Of a DNA stretch of 64,000 bases, positions 1 to 11,185 are shown piece by piece. A program made the position numbers and the translations under genes. Source of the stretch: Fallopia convolvulus (Eukaryota > Streptophyta > Magnoliopsida > Caryophyllales > Polygonaceae). The DNA is taken from NCBI GenBank assembly GCA_964016875.1, contig OZ024718.1:7259001-7323000 (forward strand), given 5' to 3'. The notes beneath the pieces are model-generated. The model had not been told where the DNA came from and did not search any database. It was given only the letters and a program-made list of their open reading frames with translations. Positions within the stretch are counted from its first letter, which is position 1; the number at the start of each line of letters is the position of its first letter.

Positions 1-229
1 CTAAGCTCGCCGAAAACTCACCAGAAGAATAGGGTGCCCAACATGGTTTATCTTCTTCCAAATCATTCCTTAACCCAATCGCAACAAGCTTTAGTAGGCA
101 ATTATTGGGTAGTTTTTCAGCAAAGACACTCCAATTCCAACCCTCTCAAATGATCCACATCTCATGATTCACATACTCTAATTGACTTAAGTTGCTCCCT
201 AGCTAATTTCCACGATAGCGGCTTGCTCT

Positions 230-880
230 TGTTGGGCCTAAGCCCAGAAGTCCAGTCCAAGTCCATATTCCACACAAATCTGATTTGTGGAATGAGTGGC
301 TTTATGTGTGAGCTAGGGTAGAGGCACGAGCCTCACTTTTCAGCAGCCACAAAATTGAGAGCCCCCATTTCCTTGAGAGTGAAATTGGAGCACAAGAGTG
401 AGGAGGGAGAAAGGAGAAGAGAGAGGAGAAATTTGGGTGAAGAAGAAGAAGAGTTCTTTCTTGCTAAGCCTGAGGTTTTCTCTCCCCTTGGAAACCTAAT
501 CTCATGTACAAGTGTTAGCCTTCATTTTGGGAGTTCTAGAGTTGATTCTCCTTGTATTGAAGTTCTCCGGGTGTGAGATTTGAGAACACTTGTATCCGTT
601 TGTTGATCAGTGGAATTTTGCTCTGTTGGGCGCCAATGGGTTTTTTCCCCTCCAGTTTGAGGGTTTTCCCACTTAAATCTTGGTGTTAATTTGTGCTTTG
701 TTTTTGCTTATATTTGCTTTCTTGCTTGTGGTTGGTTTGGTTTCCACATTGTTGTTGTTGGTTTGTCGGGTTGCTTGGCTTTGTTGTCTTGGTTACGTTT
801 GCTGTTCTACAGACTATTGTTTGCTTCCGCTGAGATTGTCTGTGGGATTAGGAGCTACTGATCGACCCATTTCCCCAACA
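230..880. mobile_element. Solo LTR, probably Copia
   Basis: A 651-bp segment begins TGTTGGG and ends CCCAACA, a 7-bp perfect terminal inverted repeat with TG/CA ends. It is flanked on both sides by GCTCT (225-229 and 881-885), a 5-bp target duplication. No internal retrotransposon sequence is present, so this is a solo LTR left by LTR-LTR recombination. A T-rich stretch near 635-720 resembles the R-U5 part of Copia LTRs, suggesting plus orientation. The flanks (1-224, 886-940) show no gene. Confidence 0.8.
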
Positions 881-940
881 GCTCTAAGGGTCGTTCTCCT
901 ACACACACATCCGATCGGCCAGAAGCAAGTGCTCCTACCA

Positions 941-1186
941 TGTTGATGAAATGTAAATCATGTTGATTTATTTTAACTGCAGTAGCGTTATTATAGTTAA
1001 CCATAGGTAGCTTACTAGAGTCAATTAACTCATGAGTTGAGTAGACAGTTAGAACCATGGTTAAGAGTACTGTATAAATGCTTGTAACAAACTGAAATGA
1101 AGTTGTCGATTTCCTCTCTGAATTTCTGGAGAATTCCTCCTTCTCTTCCATGTTCCAACTCAAAAGTTGGATCACAAACTCTTTCA
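941..1186 (+). repeat. Copia 5' LTR
   Basis: Begins TGTTGATGAA and ends CTTTCA. It matches 5559-5804 almost base for base. Its start is fixed by the TG after the polypurine tract of the 3' copy, and its end by the CA upstream of the primer binding site. A TATA-like TATAAATG lies near 1073, ahead of a transcribed R-U5 region. Confidence 0.88.
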
Positions 1187-1195
1187 ATTTCTTCT

Positions 1196-1207
1196 TGGTA
1201 TCAGAGC
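1196..1207 (+). other. Primer binding site, tRNA-iMet
   Basis: TGGTATCAGAGC is complementary to the 3' end of plant initiator methionine tRNA and lies 10 bases past the LTR end. This is the standard minus-strand DNA primer site of Copia elements. Confidence 0.92.
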
Positions 1208-1306
1208 GTAAGGATTGATCGATCCGAGTAGGAACAGAGTTTGGGAGAGTCGACCACAAACAGAACCTCAAAATCAAGTGAAAAGGTTTCAGATCGAGCT
1301 GAGAAG

Positions 1307-2296
1307 ATGACTGATGAAGAAAGCGCCAGAATCATTGCTCGAATTGTTCAGATGGCACAAAATCAAGGTCAATCACAGAGTGATCCACTTATGCTAGGAA
1401 ATTCCGATTATCCTGGTATGTCTCTAACTACGGTCCCGTTTGATGGTACGAATTTTGTATCAAGGAGTCAACAGATTATGCTGGCTCTGGGAGAGAAATT
1501 GAAACTAGGGTTCATAGATGGGACGATCGAAAAACCAGAGGGAAACCCTTTAGATCTAGCTATGTGGGAAAGAGCTGATAGAATGGTTGCTTGTTGGGTT
1601 TTGAACTCGGTGACAAAGGATGTTTCGGGATCCTTCATTTATGTTAGCTCAGCTAGAGCGATGTGGAAGGAGATTTTGGAGCGGTTTAGTCATAGTAATG
1701 CTCCATTGATATATCAGCTTAAGCAGGAACTGAATCGAATTACGCAAGGGAATCTGTTTGTTACTGCGTACTATGGCAAGCTTAAAAGATGTTGGGATGA
1801 GTTACAACTGATGAATGGGATACCTGATTGTAGATGTGGAGCACTAGTTAAGTGTGAGTGCCGGGTAATTGCAAAGGTACAGGAATTGGAAGATCAGGAC
1901 AGATTAATGCAGTTTCTGATCAACCTCAATGGTGAGTTTGATGTAGTGAGAACACATGTGCTGTCACAGGATCCATTGCCTAAGCTGAGTAAGGCATATA
2001 ATCTTGTATTGCAAGCAGAAACAAACAAGCACATCACCAGTTCAGTGCCAGAATCAGTTGCTTTTGGAGCAATGAACCAGGGACAGTCCAGTGGTGGCCA
2101 TAAGAACCGCTTTGCAGAGAAGAAAGATGCAAAGAAGAAGGCAAACGAGAAGAAGCAGTGTACTCAATGTGGAATGGTTGGCCACACAATGGAGGAATGT
2201 TTTGAGATAATAGGGTACCCGGACTGGTACAAAGGAAAGAAGAAGAGCAAGGGCAAACCAATTGCAGGTAATGTTACAACAGAGAGTGGGTCATAG
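1307..2296 (+). CDS. Copia gag (capsid/nucleocapsid)
   Basis: Open frame of 329 residues from the first in-frame ATG at 1307; codons remain open upstream to 1241 but without an ATG. Residues about 35-120 match the UBN2-type gag of plant Copia elements (a TTVPFDGTNF-like entry, then a Trp/Leu-rich capsid core). A CCHC zinc knuckle, CTQCGMVGHTMEEC, lies near residue 285 after a Lys-rich stretch and would bind genomic RNA. The protein would form the cytoplasmic virus-like particle. In intact relatives gag reads straight into pol; here TAG at 2294-2296 ends it, leaving a gag-only product. This is the only Copia domain without an internal lesion. Confidence 0.85.
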   Translation: MTDEESARIIARIVQMAQNQGQSQSDPLMLGNSDYPGMSLTTVPFDGTNFVSRSQQIMLALGEKLKLGFIDGTIEKPEGNPLDLAMWERADRMVACWVLNSVTKDVSGSFIYVSSARAMWKEILERFSHSNAPLIYQLKQELNRITQGNLFVTAYYGKLKRCWDELQLMNGIPDCRCGALVKCECRVIAKVQELEDQDRLMQFLINLNGEFDVVRTHVLSQDPLPKLSKAYNLVLQAETNKHITSSVPESVAFGAMNQGQSSGGHKNRFAEKKDAKKKANEKKQCTQCGMVGHTMEECFEIIGYPDWYKGKKKSKGKPIAGNVTTESGS

Positions 2297-5200
2297 AGTA
2301 CCCCTTTGGATGTTGATGAAGGCCAAGGCAAGTACAACATAGATCCAGAGATGATGCAAGCAATGTGTCAAGAAATGCTCAGGATGTTCAAAGGAAAAAT
2401 GGTGGCATCCACTGTTGCAAATTTTGCAGGTAACTCTCATCTTAACTTTGTGCAACAGTTTAGTAAATATGACTGGATTCTTGACACAAGTGCGACAGAT
2501 CACATGACACCTTATGTGGAGTGTCTTAGTGATGTCAGAAAGATGACACACCCTGTGAGTGTCACATTACCAGATGGCACAATAAAAAGAGTGCAAGAAA
2601 TTGGAAATGTGGTATTGAAACCAGGTTTTGTTATTAGAGATATTTTGCTTATCCCAGAATTTAAGTTCAATCTGTTGTCAGTTGGAAAGATAATTGCTCA
2701 AGATGATTTGCTAGCATGTTTTGATGGATGTTAGTGTTTGATACAGGACCGTTTGAGTAAGAGGACAGTGGCAGTGGGCAAAGATTCAAATGGATTGTAC
2801 AAGGTTCAAGCTAAGCAAGGCAGAGTTCAAGAAGAGAATAAAGCATGTCAAGTCATAGTCGACAAGCATGTTTTTCATGATAGATTAGGGCATATTTCTT
2901 TTTCTAGACTGAAATATGTACCTGGTTTTGATAATATTGAAGTTTCAGACAGTTTTTGTGATACTTGCAAACTTGCAAAGTTTCATAAGTTGTCATTTCC
3001 CTTGAGTAATAGTAAAACCAGTTCTTTGTTTGATCTTCTACATATGGATTTATGGGGACCTTTTCCCATTGCAAGTTTAAATGGTGAAAGGTACTTCTAT
3101 ACTATTGTAGATGATTTAAGTAGAGCTACATGGACCTACTTGGTTCATGACAAAACACAGGTTCTGGATATAGTCAAGAGCTTTGTATGTATGGTAAAAA
3201 ATCAGTTTGGAATCACTCCTAAGATGATTAGGTCAGATAATGGGACTGAGCTGATTAATGAAAAGAGCAGGTAGTTCTTGGCAGAAATGGGTATATTACA
3301 TCAGAAGAGTATGCCTTATTGTCCACAACAGAACGGGGTAGTTGAAAGGAAGCACAGGCACCTAGTTGAGACAACAAGAGCATTGAGGATCCATGCCAAT
3401 CTCCCAAAGGAGTTTTGGGGAGATTGCATACTAACAGCTACATATTTAATCAACAGAATGCCTTTGATTAGTATTGGTTGGAAAACTCCATATGAACTTT
3501 TGTTCAATAAACAACCCCCTTATGACAATTTGAAGGTAATGGGGTGTTTATGTTATGCAGCAGCCTTGAGGAGTAACATTGATAAGTTTGATCCGAGAGG
3601 AAGGAGATGCATCTTAATAGGATATCCAGCACAAAGCAAAGGTTACAAGTTGTATGATCTAGTTACTAAACAGGTTTTCTACAGTAGAGATGTAGAATTC
3701 CAAGAGAAAATCTTCCCTTTCAAAACAAATGGAGGTGCACAACAAGACAATGCAGGCCAACACAGTATCTTTCCAACACCAGAGTTGGTGTCAACAAAGG
3801 AAGAAAACACTGATATAATGGTCCAGCATGAATCTACACCTTCCACCAGTAGGGAAGTGGATGTTCTTGTGCTTGAAGAGCCACAACTGAGGAGATCCAA
3901 TAGACACAGAAGACTTCCTGTTTGGTCTCGAGATTATGTAATGACAGCAACAACAACACAACCCTATAGTGATGATCCTAAAGTTTATTGTGCATTCATG
4001 ACACAAGTGGATTCAATCCATGAGCCTTCCACATACAAAGAAGCAAAAGGGGATCCATTATGGGAAGAAGCTATGTCTAAAGAAATTCAAGCCTTGGAGG
4101 TGAATGGAACTTGGGATCTTGTGGATTTACCACAAGGATGTCAAGCCATTGGATCTAAATGGGTATACAGAATTAAGTTCAATGCAGATGGTACAGTGGA
4201 CAGATATAATGCCAGATTGGTGGTGAAGGGGTACAACCAGAAGTTGGGAAAGGACTATAAGCATACTTTTAGCCCGGTTGCTAAGTTGCCCACAGTAAGG
4301 ATTGTGGTAGCAATGGCAACTAAAGAAAGGTGGCCCATATGTCAATTAGACATAAACAATGCTTTCCTCCATGGATATTTAGAGGAAGAAATCTACATGA
4401 AACCACCAGAAGGGTATGCACAGGCCACATGTAATCAAGTTTGCAAACTCAAAAGGTCACTTTATGGGCTTAAGCAAGCTTCAAGACAGTGGAACCATGA
4501 GTTGACTACTTTCTTGGTGAGTCTTGGCTATGTTCAGTCCACTAATGACTACTCACTTTTTGTCAAGGCCTGAAATGGATCATTCACAGCTTTATTGGTA
4601 TATGTGGATGATATTCTAGTCACTGGGAATGATAATGGTGAAATTCAGACAGTCAAGACTGCATTGCATGAGAAATTTACTATTAAAGATCTTGGCACAG
4701 CTAAATATTTCCTGGGAGTCGAGATTTTGAGAACAGATGAAGGCACTTATTTGAATCAAAGGAAGTATATACATGATATACTTCATGATACAGGGTTGCT
4801 TGATGCAAAGGAAGCTCCTAGTCCTATGCCAATTGGACAAAAATTGTCAGCAAGGGAAGGTGAACTGCTGGAGGATGCAGAGCAGTATAGGAGGCTCATT
4901 GGAAGATTGCTTTACCTAGCCATCACTAGGCCTGACATCTCATATGTGGTCCAACACCTGTCTCAATTTGTTTCTCAGCCCAGACAACCACATTTACAAT
5001 CAGCCCTGTATTTGTTGAAGTACTTAAAAGGAACCATAGATAAAGGTTTGTTTTATACAGCAGAAAACAACTACAAGATTGTGGGATATTCAGATGCAGA
5101 TTGGGGATCTTGCTTGGATACTCGACGTTCCTTGACAGGGTACTGTGTGTATTCATGGGCACCTCTCTCATTTCCTGGAAAACAAAGAAACAAACAACGG

Positions 5201-5553
5201 TTTCTAGATCATCAGCTGAGGCAGAATACAGAAGTATGGCTGCTACCACTGCTAAATTGGTTTGGACAAGCTACATTCTCAATGATTTACAAGCTCCAAT
5301 TCTACTTCCAGTCACACTCTTCTGTGACAACAAAGCTGCCCAGCAGATTGCAGCCAATCCATGTTTCCATGAGCGAACTAAGCATCTGGAGATCGATTGC
5401 CACTACACTCGAGAGAAGGTTCAAAGTGGTTACCTTAACACAACTTATGTTCACACCAGCCTACAGCTTGCAGATGTTATGACCAAGCCTTTATGCAATG
5501 CTCAACATGATTTCTTGATGGTCAAGTTGGGATTGGTTATAGTTCCAACTTGA
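2297..5553 (+). pseudogene. Copia pol: PR-INT-RT-RNaseH, broken
   Basis: Continues in the gag frame with stops at 2732-2734 (TAG), 3272-3274 (TAG) and 4571-4573 (TGA). A frameshift near 5148 moves the RNase H end into another frame, which closes at 5553. Protease is near 2475, where the usual D-S/T-G active-site triplet reads D-T-S, a probable inactivating change. The integrase HHCC finger lies at about 2875-2990 and its D-D-E core at about 3040-3350, with all three acidic residues visible. RT spans about 4100-4720, with a YVDD box at about 4601. RNase H follows from about 5085. Domain order is Copia. With five lesions no functional polyprotein can be made. Confidence 0.9.
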
Positions 5554-5558
5554 GGGGG
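5550..5558 (+). other. Copia polypurine tract
   Basis: TTGAGGGGG directly precedes the TG of the 3' LTR. This is the usual plus-strand DNA primer of plant Copia elements. Confidence 0.85.
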
Positions 5559-5804
5559 TGTGATGAAATGTAAATCATGTTGATTTATTTTAACTGCAGT
5601 AGCGTTATTAATGTTAACCATAGGTAGCTTACTAGAGTCAATTAACTCATGAGTTGAGTAGACAGTTAGAACCATGGTTAAGAGTACTGTATAAATGCTT
5701 GTAACAAACTGAAATGAAGTTGTCGATTTCCTCTCTGAATTTCTGGAGAATTCCTCCTTCTCTTCCGTGTTCCAACTCAAAAGTTGGATCACAAACTCTT
5801 TCCA
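5559..5804 (+). repeat. Copia 3' LTR
   Basis: Second copy of 941-1186, starting TGTGATGAAA and ending CTTTCCA. The main differences are ATAG versus AATG near 5607 and A versus G near 5767. Confidence 0.88.
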
Positions 5805-6900
5805 TTTAACCCCTTTTGCAACTACTTCTTGGAGTCCCCAGGCCATGCGATGCTTTTCCATGTAGGTGAGTGTTTCCGATGGTTGGATTGGCTACGCGCC
5901 TTAGCTTCCTTGGCCAGCCCATATTTTGCCGCCATATTGTCTCCAAACTTAAATTGCCCAACATCGTGAGATTAGTAGTCTCTTTCATAGTACACAAGGC
6001 CCCCGCTTGGCTGGCACACTTGGATCCATGTGCTGTAGTTAAGGAAGGACATTTGCTATAATAGGTCATACCAACATTTTCCGTTTGTTTAAACGTTTAC
6101 TTATTCGAGGCTCCGACAACTTGGGTACGTAATAAATTCATTTCGAACCACATTTTTCATGATCTTCACTGAACGTGGGGTAGGTAACCCGTCTCTATCT
6201 CTGCCTCCCTCTGATATCGATTAATCATACACACTCCGTATGTACTAAACACAATAGTAGAAACTAATGGGGATATTTATACAATTGATAGAGTAATAAG
6301 GCAAAGATATCTTGGAGATATCCTAGAATATTATGAGAATATAATTAACCTAAATACAAAGATACTAGCTATAATAAAAGATACTATAGGATTTCAATAG
6401 AAACTTCTGAAAAAAAAAAATACAATAGTAGAAACTTAACTTTCTCTTCTCTACATACTCGACCCTGTCAAATTTCAAACGAATCATTTAAAGTAATAAG
6501 TAAACATAGCTACTAAGTAAAATCCAACAAAAAATTTTGAACATCGATCTAGTTAAGCGGTTTCCACTTCAAAATAGTACTATATACGTCTTTATATGTA
6601 CGCAAGATGTAATATTCAACACACATTAATGCCTTATTATCTGTATCTATTTGTAGGTGGAAAACTCAGATGGTCCAAGCTTATCAATTCCGTGACATTT
6701 TAAATATGTGGTACCTAGATATATTCCAAAGCTTATCCTTTTGAGTATTTTTCATAGTTTACTTGCTGCAAAATCTCCCGTCACTTAATTATATATTGCC
6801 TTATCAATTAAAAAGTATATTAATTTGTTAGTCAATTAATTAAAATGAAAGTGAAAGTGATCGAACTAATTAACTAGCTAGCCAGCTAGTTGTGGTGGCC
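5805..6900. other. Intergenic region upstream of the TSB-like gene
   Basis: No convincing coding, repeat or RNA signal. It becomes AT-rich after 6200 and contains short homopolymer runs. The distal promoter of the gene at 7135 probably lies here. Confidence 0.5.
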
Positions 6901-6950
6901 GGTGCCTGCGCGCCCTGTATACACAGCCATTCATGCTTGATCGATGAACA

Positions 6951-6957
6951 TATAAAT
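6951..6957 (+). promoter_or_regulatory. TATA box of the TSB-like gene
   Basis: TATAAAT lies 178 bases before the ATG at 7135. It would place transcription start near 6980, giving a leader of about 150 bases that is CT-rich around 7018-7075, as is common for plastid-protein genes. No experimental start is available. Confidence 0.55.
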
Positions 6958-7134
6958 ATGACCCCTTTCTCTAAAGATGACAACAAGAAGAAAAAAAAAA
7001 AAGAACAAAATAAGAAACTCTCTTCTCTATTATACTCATATTACCTATTTACCTTTACCTCCTCCTAGCTATCTTTTAAAATATACCCAAAGATCAAGCA
7101 AACATTTTTTTTGCTGTTTATCTTTATAGTAACC

Positions 7135-9664
7135 ATGTTTAAAACAGTTGCATATAATCTGAATAATTCATCCCTTGGAGGAGCAAAAGGAATAAGGTTA
7201 ATGCTCCCACAAAGTTTAGCACTTTCTAGGAAAATGAAAATAGGATTTTGTACACAAAATCTCAAAGGCTTAGCAGTGGTAGCCATGGCTAGACAGGAGG
7301 TGAAAGCCATGGCTACTTCTTCCGCTGTGCTCGTGAAGGCGCCTGATCCGATGACCGAGACTTCAGCAGCCATAGCCAATATTCCTCCTAAGGAGCAGAA
7401 GCAAAACAAGGAAGAAGAGAAAAAGGAAGGGGTTAATATTAATAGGGAGAGTGGAAAATATGGAAAGTTTGGTGGCAAATTTGTACCTGAGACTCTCATG
7501 ACTTGGTTGACTATTCTTGAGGCTGAGTTCAACTTGGCCCTCCATGATTCCCATTTCCAGGTTTGCCCTTATGTATAGCTTCTTTTGTTTATTATGTTTC
7601 CATTTCTTAAGTTGAGTACTCTTTTCCTCCCAACCAAACACAGCCTAATCTCCTATAAAATTAATATAGGAGGAGCTTTCAACGGCATTGAGAAACTACG
7701 TTGGACGTGAGACGCCGTTGTATCACGCCCAAAGGCTCACGAGCTACTACAAGGACAAAAATGGCGGGTTAGGCCCCGAAATCTACCTAAAGAGGGAAGA
7801 TTTGTGCCATGGCGGAGCACATAAGATCAACAACGCCATAGGGCAAGCCATGCTTGCTAAGCGGCTCGGAAAGACAAAGATTGTGGCGGCCACTGGGTCC
7901 GGACAGCACGGAGTGGCGGTGGCCGCTGCCAGCGCCAAGCTCGGCATGGAGTGCACCGTTTTCATGGGTACCTCCGATATGGAAAGACAGTCTTCCAATG
8001 TTGACCTAATGAACTTGCTAGGCGCACAAGTAAGAAAATCATGAATGTCAATATGTACAAGAGTTATTAGTACAATAGTACCCCATGCCCCATTGCTTGA
8101 ATAATGTTATTAGTTACTATTTTTAGGAATTTCATTTAGTTGAGAATTTAAAATCATTGGGGGTAGGTTCAAGTCATTTAATCACACCTTTCAATCAATG
8201 CCTAGATCATTTATGGATTGAGTAGGATTGGGTATGGGCGTATATGCGTAAGTTCAGTAAGGTCCCATCCTAAATACCAATTGACAAGAGTAACCCATGA
8301 GGTTATATATTAGCCTTGTTTAATTTCAACTTTTAGATGTGGAATGAATATTCTAACACGCCTCCGCAAATGCGTTGGGGAACTTGCCCAGTTAACACTT
8401 GACAACTCAATCTATTTGTGGGGTTTCATCCTAAAACCAATTAACAATAGCAGGATTAACCCACTAGATTATATACTAGTCTTGTTTAATCTCAATTTCC
8501 AGATGTGGGATGGGTATTCTAACATATAAATCAAACTAACGTTTATGAGTTATCTTTCGAAGTTGGTAATGTCATATTCTTAGCATTTGCCCTTTTCAAA
8601 CAATGGGAGGTTGTTTAATTCACGTCATGTTTTGAAAAGGTTGTTCCCGTGAACGGAAGCTTCAAGGATGCAACCTCAGACGCATTCAGAGCGAGCCTTA
8701 CGGACTTCAACAACAACTACTACTTGCAAGGCTCGGGTATCGGGCCCCACCCATGTCCTATGATGGTCCGGGAGTTCCAATCAGTGATCGGTAAGGAAGT
8801 CAGGAAGCAATCCATGGAGAGTTGGGGAGGCAAACCTGACATGTTGCTCGCTTGTGTTGGGGGCGGATCAAATGCATTAGGTCTCTTCCATGAGTTCATA
8901 CAAGACGAAAACATTAGATTGGTCGGAGTTGAGGCTGCAGGGCACGGATTGGACACCGGTTTTCACTCTGCAACCCTCACAAAAGGGTCGGTTGGCGTCT
9001 ACCATGGAGCCATGAGTTACTTGCTCCAGGACGACGAGGGAAAGATTCTCGAACCCCATTCTATTGGAGTTGGGTTAGTGAAGAACATATAGCACAATCA
9101 TACCTAATTGAAATTTGTAATGTTACAAGTATGTATTACATGGGAGATAGTGCTTAAGCTTCATCCCAAAACTAATTGACAATAGGAGTAACTCATGAAC
9201 TTATATACTAGACTTGTATCTTCCAATTTAGGATGTAAGATTCACAATTGAACCCCAGCAATATGAATGTGACTATGTTTCAGGTTGGAATGCCCGGGTG
9301 TTAGCCCTGAGCTAAGCCACCTAAAGGACACGGGACGAGCAGAGTTCCATGCAATCACAGACATAGAGGCTGTTAATGGTATGGTTAAATTAAGTAAACT
9401 TGAGTGAACCACTCAAAATCGTTTTCGTATGTGTAGGGAAATTTACCAAATTTTTTGGGTTTTGTAGCATACAGGAGATTGTGCAAACTAGAAGGGATTT
9501 TCCCAGCGCTGGAGTCGGCTCACGCCCTTGCGTATCTCGAGGAGCTTTGTCCGACCTTGTCGGAAGGGACCAAGGTTGTCGTCAACCTAAGTGGTCGTGG
9601 AGACAAAGATGCTACCACAGTTTTTCAGTGCAACCTTATGGAGCATTGGACATCGATTATATAG
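7135..9664 (+). CDS. TSB: Tryptophan synthase beta-like protein, altered catalytic loop
   Basis: Five exons, 7135-7560, 7670-8029, 8640-9073, 9284-9378 and 9468-9664, join in frame to 503 codons with GT-AG introns throughout. Plant TSB makes L-tryptophan from indole and serine with PLP in plastids; residues 1 to about 100 (Ser/Ala/Lys-rich) look like a transit peptide. Seen: FGGKFVPETL start of the fold, the PLP lysine in HKINN (K194), the phosphate loop GGGSNA, the late GRAE segment and the C-terminal SGRGDKD. Length suits the family (about 470). Odd: the substrate loop normally reading ETGAGQHG reads ATGSGQHG here, so the catalytic glutamate (Glu109 of the Salmonella enzyme) is alanine 216 and the next alanine is serine. 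The frame is otherwise clean, so a diverged paralogue with changed chemistry is likelier than a pseudogene. The ATG at 7135 is the first in frame; no upstream in-frame ATG exists. Confidence 0.88.
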
Positions 9665-9710
9665 GGCTTAATGACTTGTTGTGTAAATGTGTGAGTCGGT
9701 TAATCAGTAA

Positions 9711-9722
9711 AATAAAATAAAA
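9711..9722 (+). terminator. Poly(A) signal of the TSB-like gene
   Basis: Overlapping AATAAAA motifs begin 47 bases after the stop codon at 9664, a typical position for a plant near-upstream polyadenylation element. It is assigned by sequence only. Confidence 0.5.
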
Positions 9723-10045
9723 ATGTTTGTGTCATATGAAAATGTTGTAATATATTTAGGTAGGGTATTGTTAAAACTCAGGTTAGTTGTGGGTGCTGTA
9801 AGAAAAATAAAAAAATGTAGTTTTCGGGGCCGGAGTGCAAAGGCCAGACAAAAACATGTTGCTCTACTTAATGCACATGGTCCTATATATTATTTACAAC
9901 GTAGAATAATATTGCAAGTACTTATTTTTTTGTATAATTCTGATTTTTATAATTTAGAAACTATAATTCAAAGATTAGGTTAATCGTTGAGATTTTCCAT
10001 ATTATTCATGAATAATATATAGGATGAAAATATCCCAACAATATC
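9723..10045. other. Spacer with 20-bp perfect palindrome
   Basis: No gene seen. ATATTATTCATGAATAATAT at 9999-10018 is a perfect 20-bp palindrome that could form a hairpin. It lies between the end of the TSB-like gene and a Copia remnant. Confidence 0.5.
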
Positions 10046-10480
10046 CTAAATATAATAATTCTTGCTATAATCCCCCGCAGTCACAATGGGAAGTAGGTGT
10101 GAATAAGAGGGACACGAGCCATTGAGGACTCGAGTGAGGGTTGAATTTTGTAGAAGATGTGAAGGGGTAATATTAATGAGATAGCATGTCCTTTCGAGTG
10201 CACGAGGCCAGTATTTTAGAGGAACGTGTGAAGGTGGAGAGTACACATCATGTTATTTATAGTGCGAATTATTCATTCGGCTTTATCATTTTGAGAGGAG
10301 GTATGAAGACATGAGAAACGAAAGGAGATGTCATGGGATGATAAGAACTAGTGAAAATCGTGATTGTTGAATTCACCACCAATGTCGCATTGAAAGGATT
10401 TAATGGGTCATTAGAATTGAGTTTGAACATGTTTATGAATTCTCCTTCACGCCTCTCATCACTTTCGCTTCCACGTCAAT
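10046..10480 (-). pseudogene. Copia integrase remnant
   Basis: On the minus strand, 10246-10046 reads HVPLKYWPRALERTCYLIN, the segment that follows the integrase core in Copia polyproteins. Upstream, near 10310-10270, a degraded form of the HTPQQNGVAER catalytic-glutamate region can be recognised, and near 10445 a GEFINMF piece matches the segment after the second catalytic aspartate. Several frame breaks and stops separate the pieces. Only an integrase-sized fragment survives. Confidence 0.65.
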
Positions 10481-10516
10481 CACGTCGCCGTTTCTTCTCA
10501 TTGCCCCGGTCACGGG

Positions 10517-11177
10517 TTAACTCGGGCTTTGTAGACACGTCATAACGATCTTCGTTGCGGCCGTGTGAGTTTTTGCGGCGATTGCTTCGGCGTGACCACC
10601 GTTGGGGCTACTGCGGTCACCGTCGGTATTGCCGCAACCGCGGCTAGGGCTTCCGCGACCACGGCGGTCTCTGATCGCGCGAATCTTCCGAGTCATCCGA
10701 GGTCGAGTCATTGGAATGAGCTAGGTTGGTCCATGGATCGGGACCTCTTGCACGAGGGTGACTCGACTCGAGTCATTCGCCCCTCCGTCGACCTCTACGG
10801 CCAAATCCATCAGATTCGGACAGTGTAGCATTACCACCTTCTATTTTGTTGCTTGACTCGGGCCCCTGACGGCTCGCAAGAAGAGTGGTCGTGCTTGCGG
10901 GTGGGGTCGGGTCAGGGTTCAGGTTGTCTTCAAGCAAGGAGCCTTGCTCGGTGCGTGCTAAGTTTCGATCCTCCGAGCAAATATCGGAATTCGCGTGATC
11001 ACCCTGGGGGCTGAGATCGCGGTTTTCGGGGCCACGATCGCGGTTCTTTGTGTCACGGTCGCGATTTCGGTCGCTGAGAGCACCGCGCGTGATTTTACTT
11101 TGCGCAGTTGTTTCAAGACCATGAAAGGTCACTTCTTGTTCTTTAGGGGTCGACTCCAACACCATAATTGCGTGGAT
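10517..11177 (-). pseudogene. Decayed gag-like segment with 21-bp repeats
   Basis: Minus-strand frames 11207-10773 and 10711-10517 encode Arg/Asp/Asn-rich low-complexity protein with an RDR-type repeat pattern, as in retroelement gag tails; no capsid domain is recognised. They start just after a Gypsy-like primer-site region. The DNA holds two 21-bp-spaced arrays: GATCGCGG-type starts at 11015, 11036 and 11057, and GCGGTCACCG-type starts at 10592, 10613, 10634 and 10655. The assignment to a Gypsy gag rests on position and composition and is tentative. Confidence 0.35.
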
Positions 11178-11185
11178 CGATTGCT

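Larger units (their letters stand above)
941..5804 (+). mobile_element. Copia LTR retrotransposon, inactivated
   Basis: Complete Ty1/Copia layout: 246-bp LTR, initiator-tRNA-Met primer site, gag, protease, integrase, reverse transcriptase, RNase H, polypurine tract and 246-bp LTR. The gene order PR-INT-RT-RH defines Copia. The two LTRs differ by about three substitutions and two single-base indels by eye, so the insertion is young. Despite that, the single reading frame has four in-frame stops (2294, 2732, 3272, 4571) and a frameshift near 5148. I could not find a matching 5-bp target duplication: the 5' flank ends TACCA and the 3' flank begins TTTAA. Confidence 0.93.

Noticed and set aside
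855..1277. Minus-strand frame sharing a 75-residue stretch with the one at 5502-5861
   Set aside because: The shared protein comes only from the two Copia LTR copies read backwards; it is not a conserved gene.
7065..7532. 155-codon minus-strand frame opposite TSB exon 1
   Set aside because: It is antisense to a well-supported exon and shows no domain; it is a shadow frame.
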